Origin: Caenorhabditis remanei | Taxonomy: Eukaryota; Nematoda; Chromadorea; Rhabditida; Rhabditidae | Assembly: GCF_010183535.1 (NCBI RefSeq) | Contig: NC_071333.1 | Location: 7,996,587 to 8,060,586, forward strand | Reading direction: 5' to 3' | Length of the DNA stretch: 64,000 bases | Shown here: piece after piece, positions 49,450 through 60,800 of the stretch | How the letters are laid out: each line of letters begins with the position of its first letter | Numbering within the stretch: position 1 is the stretch's first letter | The notes under the pieces: model-generated | The model's input: only the letters and a program-made list of their open reading frames with translations | Told to the model about the DNA's origin: nothing | The model's database searches: none | Program-made: the position numbers and the translations under genes

Positions 49450-52400
49450 CCTGCAAAGAAACAACATTTAAATAAGGGCATGTCAGTATTGGAATAAAAA
49501 GAGAGCGGTGGGTGTGAGCTGTCGAAATCCGATGTACATCTCGTTGGAAATACGTGGCATCACAATGGAACAGACAAAGATAGTAAGCAGAGCGACAAAT
49601 AAAGAGTGCCAGAGAGGTACAGTGAAAGAGAGCGAAAAATGGAAAAATGGACAGTAATAGAAAATGAGAGAGAGAGTGAAAGGCGACAAAGGTGTTGAAC
49701 AAATAAGCCACGAATGCAGCTAGCAAATGATTTGAAGTCATCGATTGATGCTAAATTATTCGGGTATTGTTATAAGCGTTCCCAACGTGGGTTTCCTCTA
49801 TGTGCCCTCCTTTTCGAACGGTCTGTTCAAGGAATACGCTTTCTAGGCGGCGCGAAATGAAGAGGAAGAGATCCGCGCAGATAAAGTACAAGCCTACCCG
49901 GGGTTCGAGGGGGGACTGCCTGTATTTTGCCTCATTTCTTCATATCTTAACATCTTTTCGCTTTCTTTTTTCGGACAATGAAGCCAATTGGTGGATGAAA
50001 ACGCTTCATCTTTTTCTTGTTTAGAACAAAAACAACGTTCAAAATGATTTACCAGAGATTATGAATTTTCTAGAAGATGCATTGTTGGCCGAATGAGTTT
50101 TATTACTGAAAACATGGAAAATTCGTCATTTGTTCAACGTTTCAGTAGAATAACAACAACTGAATCTATTTCCAAAAAAAAACGATAGAATAAATTTGAG
50201 GTTATTATTCTCTTTTTTGAATGGAGTTCTTGCTTATTATTCTTCGTCCTCTTTGGACTAACCAGTCCCAATTTTCTATCATTATATTTCTTTGTTCTCT
50301 CAAAAAATAGAGAACTATCACTACAGAGTCAATTTTAAAGAAAAGTAAAAAAGTACAATGACTGTCACTTACGACCATCATGTGTTGGTAAACATGTCGG
50401 GGCGTCGGCACGGAAGTTTTCTTCCTCTGTTTCATGAGTAAAAAGTTGTGGAGGAAGAGATCATTGGAAAGAATAAACATGAGGAAAGTTGAAAGTTGAA
50501 AACCTAAAATCAATGGCAGACTACTCTATTAGAGAAAGTCAGAGGATTAGGCAGGACCACCTAGAAACGGTTTATAATCGGATGAATGCAAAGGGTAGAG
50601 AACAGGCACTGTCGTTTTTATTCTCTGTTCCTCCATGTCCACATATTGCAACGTGTCATTGTGAAAACACCAAACAATATGCTAGGAAAAAATAGTTTTT
50701 TTCTTTGAAAAGTGTTGAAAAAAGAGAAAAAAGTATAAAGCTAAAAGTGTAAACACTGAAAACTGAATAGATACTCGGGGAGTGGCAGGTGGTAAAAGAT
50801 AAGAAAGTGCGTGGAACTTATTTCATAATTTTTCATGAAACAATTTGAAGTTACCCTTTTTTTCATTTGCCGATTCACTCCAAAAATAAAAATTTTGCGT
50901 TCACGACCTTTGAACTATCCGCGAAGGCACCTAGTAACCTAGTTCTGAAGTCCTTCAATTTGTGAGAATCAACAGAACATAGCGGACAAGTGAAATCCAT
51001 TTTTACCACCAGTTATTTCGCAAAAATCTGCGACCAAGTGCAGTACAGATTGGAAGGGATTTAAATAAAATGACACTGAAATTTTTCAAAAAAAAGGAGA
51101 GTGGGAATGTTTTAAATTATTAAAAGCGTGGCGAACGTGAGATCTCTAGGATTAAGAAGCCATTGTTTCGGCTAGAGCTTCCGAATTTTCGAAAATTAGA
51201 AAAAATAGGAGTAGAAAGGATGAACTTATGAACTGAAGCCATTTAAAAGATAATTTTTAGATTTAAAGTTATCTTTAGATTCAAAAAATTAAAGACCGGG
51301 GGTGCTGAGAAGATGTGGAGTTGTGAAAAAATCAGTCCGATGTTTCTCAAGTGTTTAGGGCTACTATGTATAAAATCGTAAACAAAGATAAATTCCAGTT
51401 CGATTACTAATGATTTAATGAAATGTGTTATTTTTGTTTGCAAAGTTATTTGTAATTTATAGACTAGTGAACGCACCATTCAAAAAATGGAGTCAGGTGC
51501 CCCCTTTGTTGTTTTCTAATTTACGTGCAAATTTCTTCAAAACGTCTTCGAAATTTCATTAGTAAGTGGAACAATAAATTATTTTCATACAACACGTACC
51601 AAAACCTACTTCGAAATTCTGGCTCATGGCAAAAAACGTGACCCTAATGATTGAAGACGTCCCAATAAAATTTACAAAAAAAACATATGTGAAAGTGTTT
51701 ACACGGGTGCGTGCGTGGTGGTGCGAGAGTGTCCGAAAGTGAAAATCGTGTCTCTTCCTCTATTCTTTTCCCGATTCAAACCAGATACCACGTGTAATCG
51801 GCAGACAAGACACACGGGGTCAGTCAGTCAATGACACTGCTTACATGGCGGGATGAAAGGAAAAATCCAAAAATAGTGACTGAAAATCTAAGGAATACAG
51901 AGGTTTTTCAAAGACAGAAGTGAAGGAAGAAAAAGTTGAACGAAAAGAAAAGTCGAGAAGAAGTGCGGGTGGAGGAAACAGGCATAAATGCGTCATAACT
52001 TTTGTGTTTTCTTTTGCTATCGTTCGAGTTGGAAATCAAAATTCGATGCAACTTTATGTCAATCAGTTCGGACAAACTGCGAATAGGAAAACTCTCGTTT
52101 GTCCTGAAAGTTTGAAAAAAAGTTGCGAAAAGAGAAAAAGAGGAAGGATGTTCGGAAATTGGGACAAACGCTGAAGGTGAATTCCGGAAATTAACAATAT
52201 TGGACTTCAAATCGAATAAATGTAAAAAGCGCGTACAATGAGAGAAACTAAAGTATTAAATTAGAGAAATAGGATTTTCAGACTTTATCAAGATACAAAA
52301 CCAAATAGGCATTTGATTTCAGTCTACACAACTCGTCGACATATTGTTGCTAGGTGCAACCCAATCCGGTCAGAAAAATCTAAAAACGCATCCTATTTCG

Positions 52401-53967
52401 AATTGGCAAAAAGGGAAAAAAGCAATTTGATTTTGTGTGGTCCAACATAAGTGTGGTTTTGAAAAAGAAAGAGGAGGAGGAGAAGAGAAGTGAATGTAGA
52501 GAGTATGTTTCTGGTTTGACTAGCACACTTCACTTGATAACAATCTGTGTTGGTCCTGACCCATATTGCGCAAATGTAATCATATTCATCGCCTCTTCTT
52601 CCCTTCCTTACGTTCTTTCACAGGGCACACATGCATGGAGGCTCGTAAACGTAAACGTCGGTTCTTTAGAAGGAGAAGAGAAATGAGAAGAATTCGAATT
52701 AGGTTAATACTTTTTGAGGGCGACAAAAACGACAAGAAAAACCAAAAAAACTATGAAATGTGTAAGAGGAAGCAAATTTACGACAAAACCACCGAGTTGG
52801 GGTCAAGTGTCATACATACCTAATTTCACAAAAAATGAGTTTTGGTTGGCGGTGGGATTACGAATCAGTTTTACATTTTTGAAGATTTGATTCGGATAAA
52901 AAATGGACGCTGCATTTCATAATGAGTAGAAGTCTTAAAGAATCAGATTCCGATCAGGCTTGTTCGGAAAAAAACGTTTCGGAAAAGTTCCGTTCGGAAA
53001 AATTTTCCGAAAAAAGTCGGAAAATCGGAAAATCAGAAATTCCGATTTCCGGTTTTGAACAAGCCTGATTCCGATTGAACACTCTTTTAAAAATTTATTA
53101 GTTTTATTAACCATGTCATAACGGCAATTAGGGTTGCAGCTGTGTTGTGAACTCAATTGAACTCGTTTTAAATTAATAACTCTTGCTGTAAAATTTGTCA
53201 AAAACGTTGGTCTCCCCAATCATTTGATGCATGTCTTCTGAATGAAAAATGAAAAATGGAGCTTAGCACAATGAAAGATTAGTAACGGAGGTCGCCAACG
53301 TTTCCACACAATTCAGTCCTCCTTAGCATACGTTTTCCACTTGTTTACTACAAGACTCCGCGGACAGCAGTTTTGTTTCCGAATGGGACACAGATAGAAC
53401 AGAAAATGAGAATTGTAAAATGAAAAACAATAAGCTCTTGGCAGTCCTCAGGATTTATGGAGCATTGAAACTTATGTCAGAATGAGAGAAAGGAACAAGA
53501 ACAGCTGTTTCACATGGACCAAAATGGGGGACAGAAATAACTAATGCAAAGGAATTGTCAAAACAGAAAAGCGTGGTCCGTGGGGGCCGATGTTTCAGTG
53601 TTTCGAGCGGTTCCTAAGCAGCCGTCATGAGCTGTCACACTCTCTCATAGCAACAGTGCACACATTTTTATTTCAACTTTTATTCTGAATTTGAAGTGAA
53701 TATACAAGCATGAATGTGAATATCATGGTGGTGACGTGAAAAAATGAAAAAAAGAATTCATTTGAAAAATTGAACATAAAAAACAGATTTTGTTGGTTGG
53801 TCGACCGGTAAAGAAGACCGGTAGGTTTAGAAAAAAACGGCAGGCAAAATGAACAGTTTACACTACTACTGGCAAGCAATATGGGATTTTCATATGTATA
53901 TAAGGCACAGACGGTCACTAACCATTTTTAAAAAGGCACAGAAAATAAGAAGTATAGAAAATATGAA
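49450..53967. other. Intergenic, 4.5 kb
   Basis: Upstream DNA of the PDXDC1 homologue and 3' flank of the zinc transporter gene. A GA-rich tract lies at 49600-49690. A 60-codon plus frame starting at the ATG 50513 (MADYSIRESQRIRQDHLE) is the most protein-like piece, but it stands alone. An inverted-repeat element is at 52955-53067. TTTTATTT at 53668-53675 may supply a poly(A) signal on the minus strand for the ZIP gene. Confidence 0.5.
52947..53075. mobile_element. hAT-like MITE with 8-base target duplication
   Basis: The element (52955-53067, 113 bases) begins CAGGCTTGTTC and ends with its exact inverse, GAACAAGCCTG. It is flanked on both sides by the direct repeat ATTCCGAT (52947-52954 and 53068-53075). 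An 8-base target duplication and termini beginning CAGG are typical of the hAT superfamily. The interior is made of TCGGAAAA / TTTTCCGA motifs that form further internal palindromes. It codes for nothing, so it would depend on a transposase supplied elsewhere. Structure is certain; the superfamily is inference. Confidence 0.8.
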
Positions 53968-55713
53968 TTAAAAGCTGAGGCAGTTCAAGAATGACATTGT
54001 CAGCACTCCGGTCACAATCATCACCAATTGTTTCAAATTTTGGCTGAAATCAATTTGATTCGTTCATTTGGAAAGTTCTTGAAGTAAGCTTACATTGGTG
54101 ATTTTTCCTCGTTGAGCTCCGGTAATAGTTGAGTGAGAGCAATGTTAAGGAATCCACCAGCAGTGAATGGGAGAAGAGTTTCAATGACCGGCACGTTGGA
54201 GGTGTGCAAGGAGAGGGCTACGCAAGATCCGAAAACTCCAGCGGAAGCAGTTATGAACTGGAAAGAAAACGACGATTGAGATGGACACTGAGGGGAAAAT
54301 GTACCTGAACTTTCATGGCGGCTATTCTATCGAAATCGGCGCGGAGAAGAATGGCAAAGTCGCTGATCTCATGTGGAATCTCGTGTAGGAGAATTGTGAT
54401 AGTAGTCATTATTCCAAACTTAAATCAAAGAGTAAGTTGGAGGTTTTAAATTACTTTTCCATTGTGATTTTTTAGTGCAAAAAAGCGATAGGAAAGTGAA
54501 CAACTACATTGTCACTCGCCCTAAAATAGACTTTTACTTTTATAATTAAAAAAAACTTTTTTTTTTACTAATCGGTGCTCTAAATAGGATATTGTTAACT
54601 ATGGAGCAATTTTCAAAACTGTTTATTTTTTGAAAGATTCCCACCTTGGTTGAAACAAGGAAACTACTTCCAACAGCCAGTCCATGAGCAAAGTTGTCAA
54701 TGATGTTTGCACATAAGTTCATGTATGCACAGAGCTGAAAGTGTTATATTCGTTTCTCTCATACCATTGATTCTTCCTCAATAATATTTTTATTCAGATT
54801 TCAACGAGAAATTCATCTTGGAATGTTTATTTCTTCCTCATTTCTCACATTGTATGTTTACAGCTGAATGTTCTAAACACTCGAAAAGAACTCGCCTGGT
54901 GCTGTCCTTCCTCCGTTGAGGCTCCAATTTTCTCGATGAGAGAAAAAGTGAGATATCCTGCAAGGGTCCATAACCCAATAGCTACTTGATTGTTATTGTT
55001 TTCGTAAGCTTCTGGTAGTAAGTGCAAGAAGACATCAGCAAGAAGAGATCCCACGCCAAACCCGAGAAGGAGATTCAGACGACGTTGTCCTTCTGAGAGT
55101 TTTTATTTATGACAGAAACTGAACTTTCTTATTTTGTTTTTAAATTAGTGCAAAAAACTTACGAACAGACGACAGAAACTCGTGGATATTCGCTGGAAGA
55201 AGAAAAGCGGGAACAATTCCACTGCTAACCACAAGAGAACACCCAAAAATGGTCCACATCCAGGTAGTGTAGGTGACTTCTCCTTTTTCATTCTCCGCTT
55301 CGCTATCCTGCATAATTCTTTGAATTTCTGCAGCTTCCTTTCTCAATTCCTCCTCGAGCCTGCAACACAAAAAAGTTCAGTGTGAGAAAAAAAGGAAATC
55401 CCATAGGAGAAAACATACACCATGGCGTGTGCTCTAAGCGGTTCATGAATTGGCTTGCCTTCCGGATCCATCAAAGAGTCAACTGCCACGTCATCAAACT
55501 CGCCGTTCAACTTGTTTCCATTTTTACCACTGAGCAGCGACTCTTCGAAAAATTGTGGTCCCGCAGCAGGATGCAAATCTGAAATTAAATTTATGTAGAT
55601 AATAGGATTAGATGTTTGTTTGGAGACATCGAATGACAAATGTACTTACCAAGAAGCAATCCTTGTTGCGCATGTATAGCTATACAGGAAGAGAGAAGAA
55701 TAAACCAAAACAT
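53968..55713 (-). CDS. zipt-13: ZIP-family zinc transporter, ZIP13 (SLC39A13) type
   Basis: Exons, 5' to 3': 55713-55650, 55578-55419, 55359-55163, 55092-54896, 54734-54645, 54418-54305, 54257-54094 and 54043-53968; 353 residues. A signal peptide ([15 protein letters not shown]) leads into a hydrophilic segment and then the ZIP membrane helices. Metal-site motifs are present: [21 protein letters not shown] (about 216-224, helix 4) and HEIPHE (about 248-253, helix 5); the last helix is [19 protein letters not shown]. The short inter-helix loop lacks the long His-rich run of ZIP7, which favours ZIP13. Such proteins move zinc into the cytosol from the Golgi or vesicles. Intron 4 starts with GC (CAG|gcgagt at 54895), the only in-frame option. 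The symbol comes from family assignment and remembered X linkage, so is less certain than the family. Confidence 0.88.
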
Positions 55714-57892
55714 TCTGTTTTGGTAGTTTGACCCAACTCTGAAAAGAGAAAAAAGATAATGGTTTGCCGATGGTTACTTGCTACACGGAAGTTGAATGAA
55801 CAAAAAGTAAGAAAAAAAGAAAGAGAAATAGAAATAGAAAAGAAACGGTATAGATGGCGATTTGATTTTTGTTGATTACAGGGAAAAAGGAAAGGAAAGA
55901 GTGTTGAGGAGAAGGAGGAAGAAATAAACCAGTTTCTTGCATTTCCCTCAAGCCTTTGACGCCGTTTTGCCGTTGAAGTTTTTTTTTTCGCATTGGCGTT
56001 TTGTTTTCTAGAAGTCGACGTCGTTGTGAAGGGGAAGCGATTCTTAGAGAAACGATTCAATCAATTCAGAAGTCAATGTGTGTCTCTAATCGCATTAGGT
56101 CTTTCCTCGTTCCTCCCAAATAGATGGATACCATTGTTAGGAGAACAGAAGCTGAATAAATAGGAAACTTAGAAGAGAGAAAGCAGACAAGTGGAGAATA
56201 TATGCAGGATGCGGGGCTTTTGCGGTTTTGGACATTCCGAACTAGTTTGTAGGCAGTCATTATAGAAAATATAATTTATATTTTTATTTATGGAAAACTA
56301 CAGGTTTTCCGAGTCCCAAATTAAAAACATTTTCAAGAAAAAACATACAAAAAAGATCGATAAAAAATATTGCTGTACGATTCTTTGAGTGTACGCTGTT
56401 ACTTCAGATTGAACAATAAAACGGAACAATGGAAAAATTTGTTGTTAAGAAAAACAAGATATTTTCTTTTTAAATTTTTATTGTTTTTCTTGAAATTTTT
56501 TTCGATGAGAGAATGTGTACTAATATGTCAACAATTTTAAATCCAGTATTCAGTAAAGATTCAGTCATAAGCAATAACACCCAATCCATTCAATCTTGAT
56601 CAGTATCAGTATTGAACTGGATTCGTGACAAGATATGCGCCCAGACTATTGCGTCGGCCTCAAGCCATAGGCCAAAACAAACGACTCAGAGAACAGTTAT
56701 TGAGAGGATGACGTCGTTCAGGGGAAGGGAGAAAACGTGAACGAGGAAACCAATAAAAAAGAGAAAAGGAAATAAGAAGTATGGCGTAATGCCAATTCCT
56801 TCAAAACCAGCTGAAATGTATTGGGGTCCACTGTTCAAGTACGAAGGAAAGTAGAAGAAAAAAGAATAAGAAATATATGAATGAGATATTGTGTGAATTA
56901 TGAGGATTAGAGACACAAAGATAATGAGAAGAGAAGAGACGTAAAGGCCGGCAACTGTTTCGTGAAGGACACATGAATGAGAGGATTCCTACTTTCCCAC
57001 TTCAAACAACAAATCATCGACACTTTGAAATTTTGAAACAGGAATCAAGCAGAACCTCAAAGTTCATTATGCTTACAAGAAGAGAAGTTGTCATCAGGAG
57101 GTATCAATCAATAAGTAATGAGTGTAACAGAATCTGGGTCAAGAGTATGGATGGAAAGAAGAGAAAAGAAGAGAAACAAAGAGAAGAGCGACGAACATCT
57201 GGTACGTTGCACGTAGGCATCCGGGTGAAGACTAATTTATGTTGCGAAGGTAGAGGAAACAAATGACCATTGTGGAACATTCAAAAGATTTCAAAATTAA
57301 ACTAGTTCATGTTTTTTTAGACATAAATGAGTTTTGCATCCCACTTTTTTTGAGAAGATCATAGCTTGAAGTTCATGAAGTTTTTCTGGTTCCTTATTGC
57401 AAATGTAAGGAAAAGCTTCACTTGTTCCAAAGTTTTTTTGAAATTCAGTAAAATGGAAAACGCAAATGCAAAATAATATTCAGCAAAGTAATAATCATCA
57501 ATTTCAACGAAAATGTGATTCCAAGCAGTGAATATGATTTCTCTCGCTGCTCTCTTTTTTTCCTATTTCAAACCAAACACTGATTTTCAAATTTTCTTGT
57601 TTTTATTTCATTTTGAACATATATTATACAAATACAAAGTAATAAGAATTCAAATTTTCAGGATAAGTGAGTTGTTGCATTCCAATAAATGCTCCCGATA
57701 ATTGTTGAGAATAGCATAAAAAGTGTAAAGTGTCTCGGGATGAATGAATTGGTTTTGTTTTGAAAATTCAGCAATCAGAATCTTAATAATAAGGCATTTC
57801 AAGTAAATGGAATTCAATGAAAAGGTGAGAAAAGAGAAAGGAAAATGTGGTGTCATAAATTAGAAATTGCACATTGAGAATATTGAAATCAT
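55714..57892. other. Intergenic upstream of the zinc transporter
   Basis: Contains the likely ZIP promoter, GA/AG-rich tracts (56930-57260), and the 3' flank of the JAKMIP-like gene; a ttttattt at 57601-57608 could give a minus-strand AATAAA. Open frames here are low-complexity and not called. Confidence 0.5.
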
Positions 57893-60800
57893 TTATTCGT
57901 CATGCTCGTCTGGTGAGACGATTCCTTCACTGCTGTTCGATTGCCACTCGGCCGATGAGTCAACGGAGCTATAGGGGCGAATCTAAACAAAATGATTAAA
58001 AAACCATCTGGGAGGAAAAGGCCATGTTTACCTTATGGTGAGCAGTGGAGATTTCCAATGGCGAGTAGAATGTGTTTTTTCGAATATCCTATAACATATT
58101 ATGTCAGTTTGAACTTTCAAGAAAAATGCCGAAGCTATCGAATTTGAACCACTCACCTTAATAATAAGTGCAATATTTGCTGCCAGTTTTCCCTCATCAC
58201 AATTATTCTCTCTGGAGAACATCACCAGCTCTTCTTGAATTCTGCTAGCATCTTCAAGCTCTGACAACTTATTGATCTTGTCACAGAAAGATCTATGTTG
58301 CAAAAGTTTCTTCTTCAATGCTTCAATGATGTCCGATTGTGCTTGGAACTGACGTTCAAGATGAGCATTGAACTCCTTGACCTGCAAAAAGGAACAATAT
58401 TGTTGAATACGGTCATTATATTTTTACCTCAATAAGCTCTTCCTCCAAATGCTGTGAGATTTTACCATCACTCTCTGCTTTTTTGGCTGCCTCATACAGA
58501 AGCTCATAGTCATGAATTTTTTCGAGTGCATTCTTGAGTCTGTACTTGGCTTCCTCGAATCTTCTCTCCAATTCAGTTCTAATTTCTGGTCTTTGTTCAT
58601 CTTTGAATGCTGCAAATTCCTTCTCAAGGTTCTTGTATTTCTGGTCAGCTTCCTTCTTGTCGGCACTCATTTTCTCAATTTCTGATTGTTGTTGCTCAAC
58701 TGTGGCTTTGAGTTTTTTGAGTTCATCTTCCTTCTTCAATGCCTCTTCTTGTGATGATGACACCACTGATTGAAGTTGTCTGAAAATCGAATTGAATAAT
58801 AAATGTATTAACGTGATTAAACTTACGCGCTGAGAGCCTCTGTCATCTTTCTTTCTCTATTCAAGTCATTTTCTTTTCCTTGCATTTGGAATCTGATCTT
58901 GCCGAGTTCTTTGGAAGCCGATCTCAGTTCTTCATTAATCTGAAAAATCAAAAATAGTCTTAAAATATTGCGTTTCTGGTTTACCGTAACATTAGCAGCT
59001 TCAGCTTGTTCCAGTTTTAGTTGGAGGGCTTTCACTTGTTCCGATTCGGACGCTGTTGGGTTCACTGACGGAGCTGCTGACTTGTGCTCTTCGAGTTCTT
59101 TTCTGATTGATGTCAGATTTTCGAGTTGGGTAGCATGAGCCTTCTTAACTTCCTCGAGTTCTTTGAGAAGTTGACATTTTTCTGATTCGAACTTTGCACT
59201 CTTTTCAGCAAGAGTTTCCTAAAAAAGAGTGTGTATTTGAGCTGTACGGGAAATGCAGAACTGCGCCAAATGTTTGTTACAATTTTTCTATTAAAAAAGT
59301 AATCCACCCATTCATAGAAACAGAACTAACTGGATAAATTTTCAGAAAAAACCAAAACCACTGCATTGATTGAAAACGAAAAAAGGAAAACTCGTTAATT
59401 TAACTAATATTCAAAACGCATCAAACCTGTTGTTTTTGATTTTCCTCCATTTCGAGCACTTGAAACTCGAGCACATCATTTCTCTCAGTTTGCGACTCGA
59501 TTTGTTGTTTCAAGTCATCAATAGTTGTTTCCAAACACCGAATATGTTCCTGTTGACCGGCAATGGTCGATTTGAGTTGAGCAGTTTGGGACATCTGCAA
59601 CATTGTTAGTTCATGCATTGGGGAAAAACACACACGCAGGCAAATCAACATATCAATATGAATGATCAATTGGATGGGGGAAAGGAAACAGACTAGTCGG
59701 TTGGCTACGTAATTGCCAGCTGGTACTGTGTATTTGTACAAGACGTGGCAAGTCCAGCCGCTGCATCTTTTTTCGGTAGTCTCGTCACTTTGTCGGTCAT
59801 CGGTGCTGCTCAATGCTCAAGCACTTCAAACACATGTGTGAGGAAAAGAATGTAGAAACTATGAGACGCTAAAATAGTCGATCAAGATTATCAACTGACC
59901 ATGTCCTGTGTCGCGTCAATGACAAGTTGTTGCTGTTCGATAGTGGAATTGGCAAAACTGATCTGGTCTCGTAGAAAGCTTTCTTCACTCAGGTCAGAGG
60001 TGTTCAATTGCAATTCCTAAAGTTTTTAAAAAGTTTTAACAGCCATATTTTTTATTTTTGAAAAATGGAAAATTTTTTAGAAGTGTAAACTATCTTGAAA
60101 TCAAACTCACATTCAAAGCACGTTGCAACTCGGCGTTTTCTCTATACAATGCCTGATAGTCAGTCTCGATATCCTTGGCAAATACCTGTAAATAAAAGTT
60201 GATTCGAAATGAAATAAAAGTAGCGATTAGGTGAAGGTTGTAGATGTTATCTCACAAAATACGAGAAAAATTGATGATGACGTCGAGAATCTCTGGCTAA
60301 TTCAATCGTATTGGGAGACGAATAGTGGTGAGAAAGGTTTCGATTCTTTAAAACCGAAATTTCCAAAAGATTCATATCATTCATTAACATAACATCGAAA
60401 GGGGGACGGCAACCAAGGGGCATCTCGAATTTACGGTCCAATTCACACAATTTCACGATTTTCTAATCTCAGGTTGACCTGCTTTGAATTTTAATCGTAA
60501 ATTATGATAAAGTGTTTGTCTTTGAACAAAAACTGAGATGAAACGCAACACAGGGAGAGGTGTTTTACGTAGAAAAACATTCGTCAGTATCGTATCACCG
60601 ATACGTAAAAAGAGGAGGCTGCGTCTTAATTTGATTCTAGGAAAGTGATTGATTACCGTTTGTCGCTGGGTGTTCAAGGGCACACCTACCAATGGAACTT
60701 TGCTGTACCAGATGAACTACAGAGTATTATCATTTCATTCTGACCTAATTCTAACGACGAGACGGAACACAATATGTTGAAATACCTAGAGCTCGAAAAA

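Noticed and set aside
49895..49925. ggggttcgagggg resembling a tRNA B box
   Set aside because: No matching A box or cloverleaf arms upstream.
50513..50695. 60-codon frame MADYSIRESQ...
   Set aside because: Stands alone without splice context or recognised domain.
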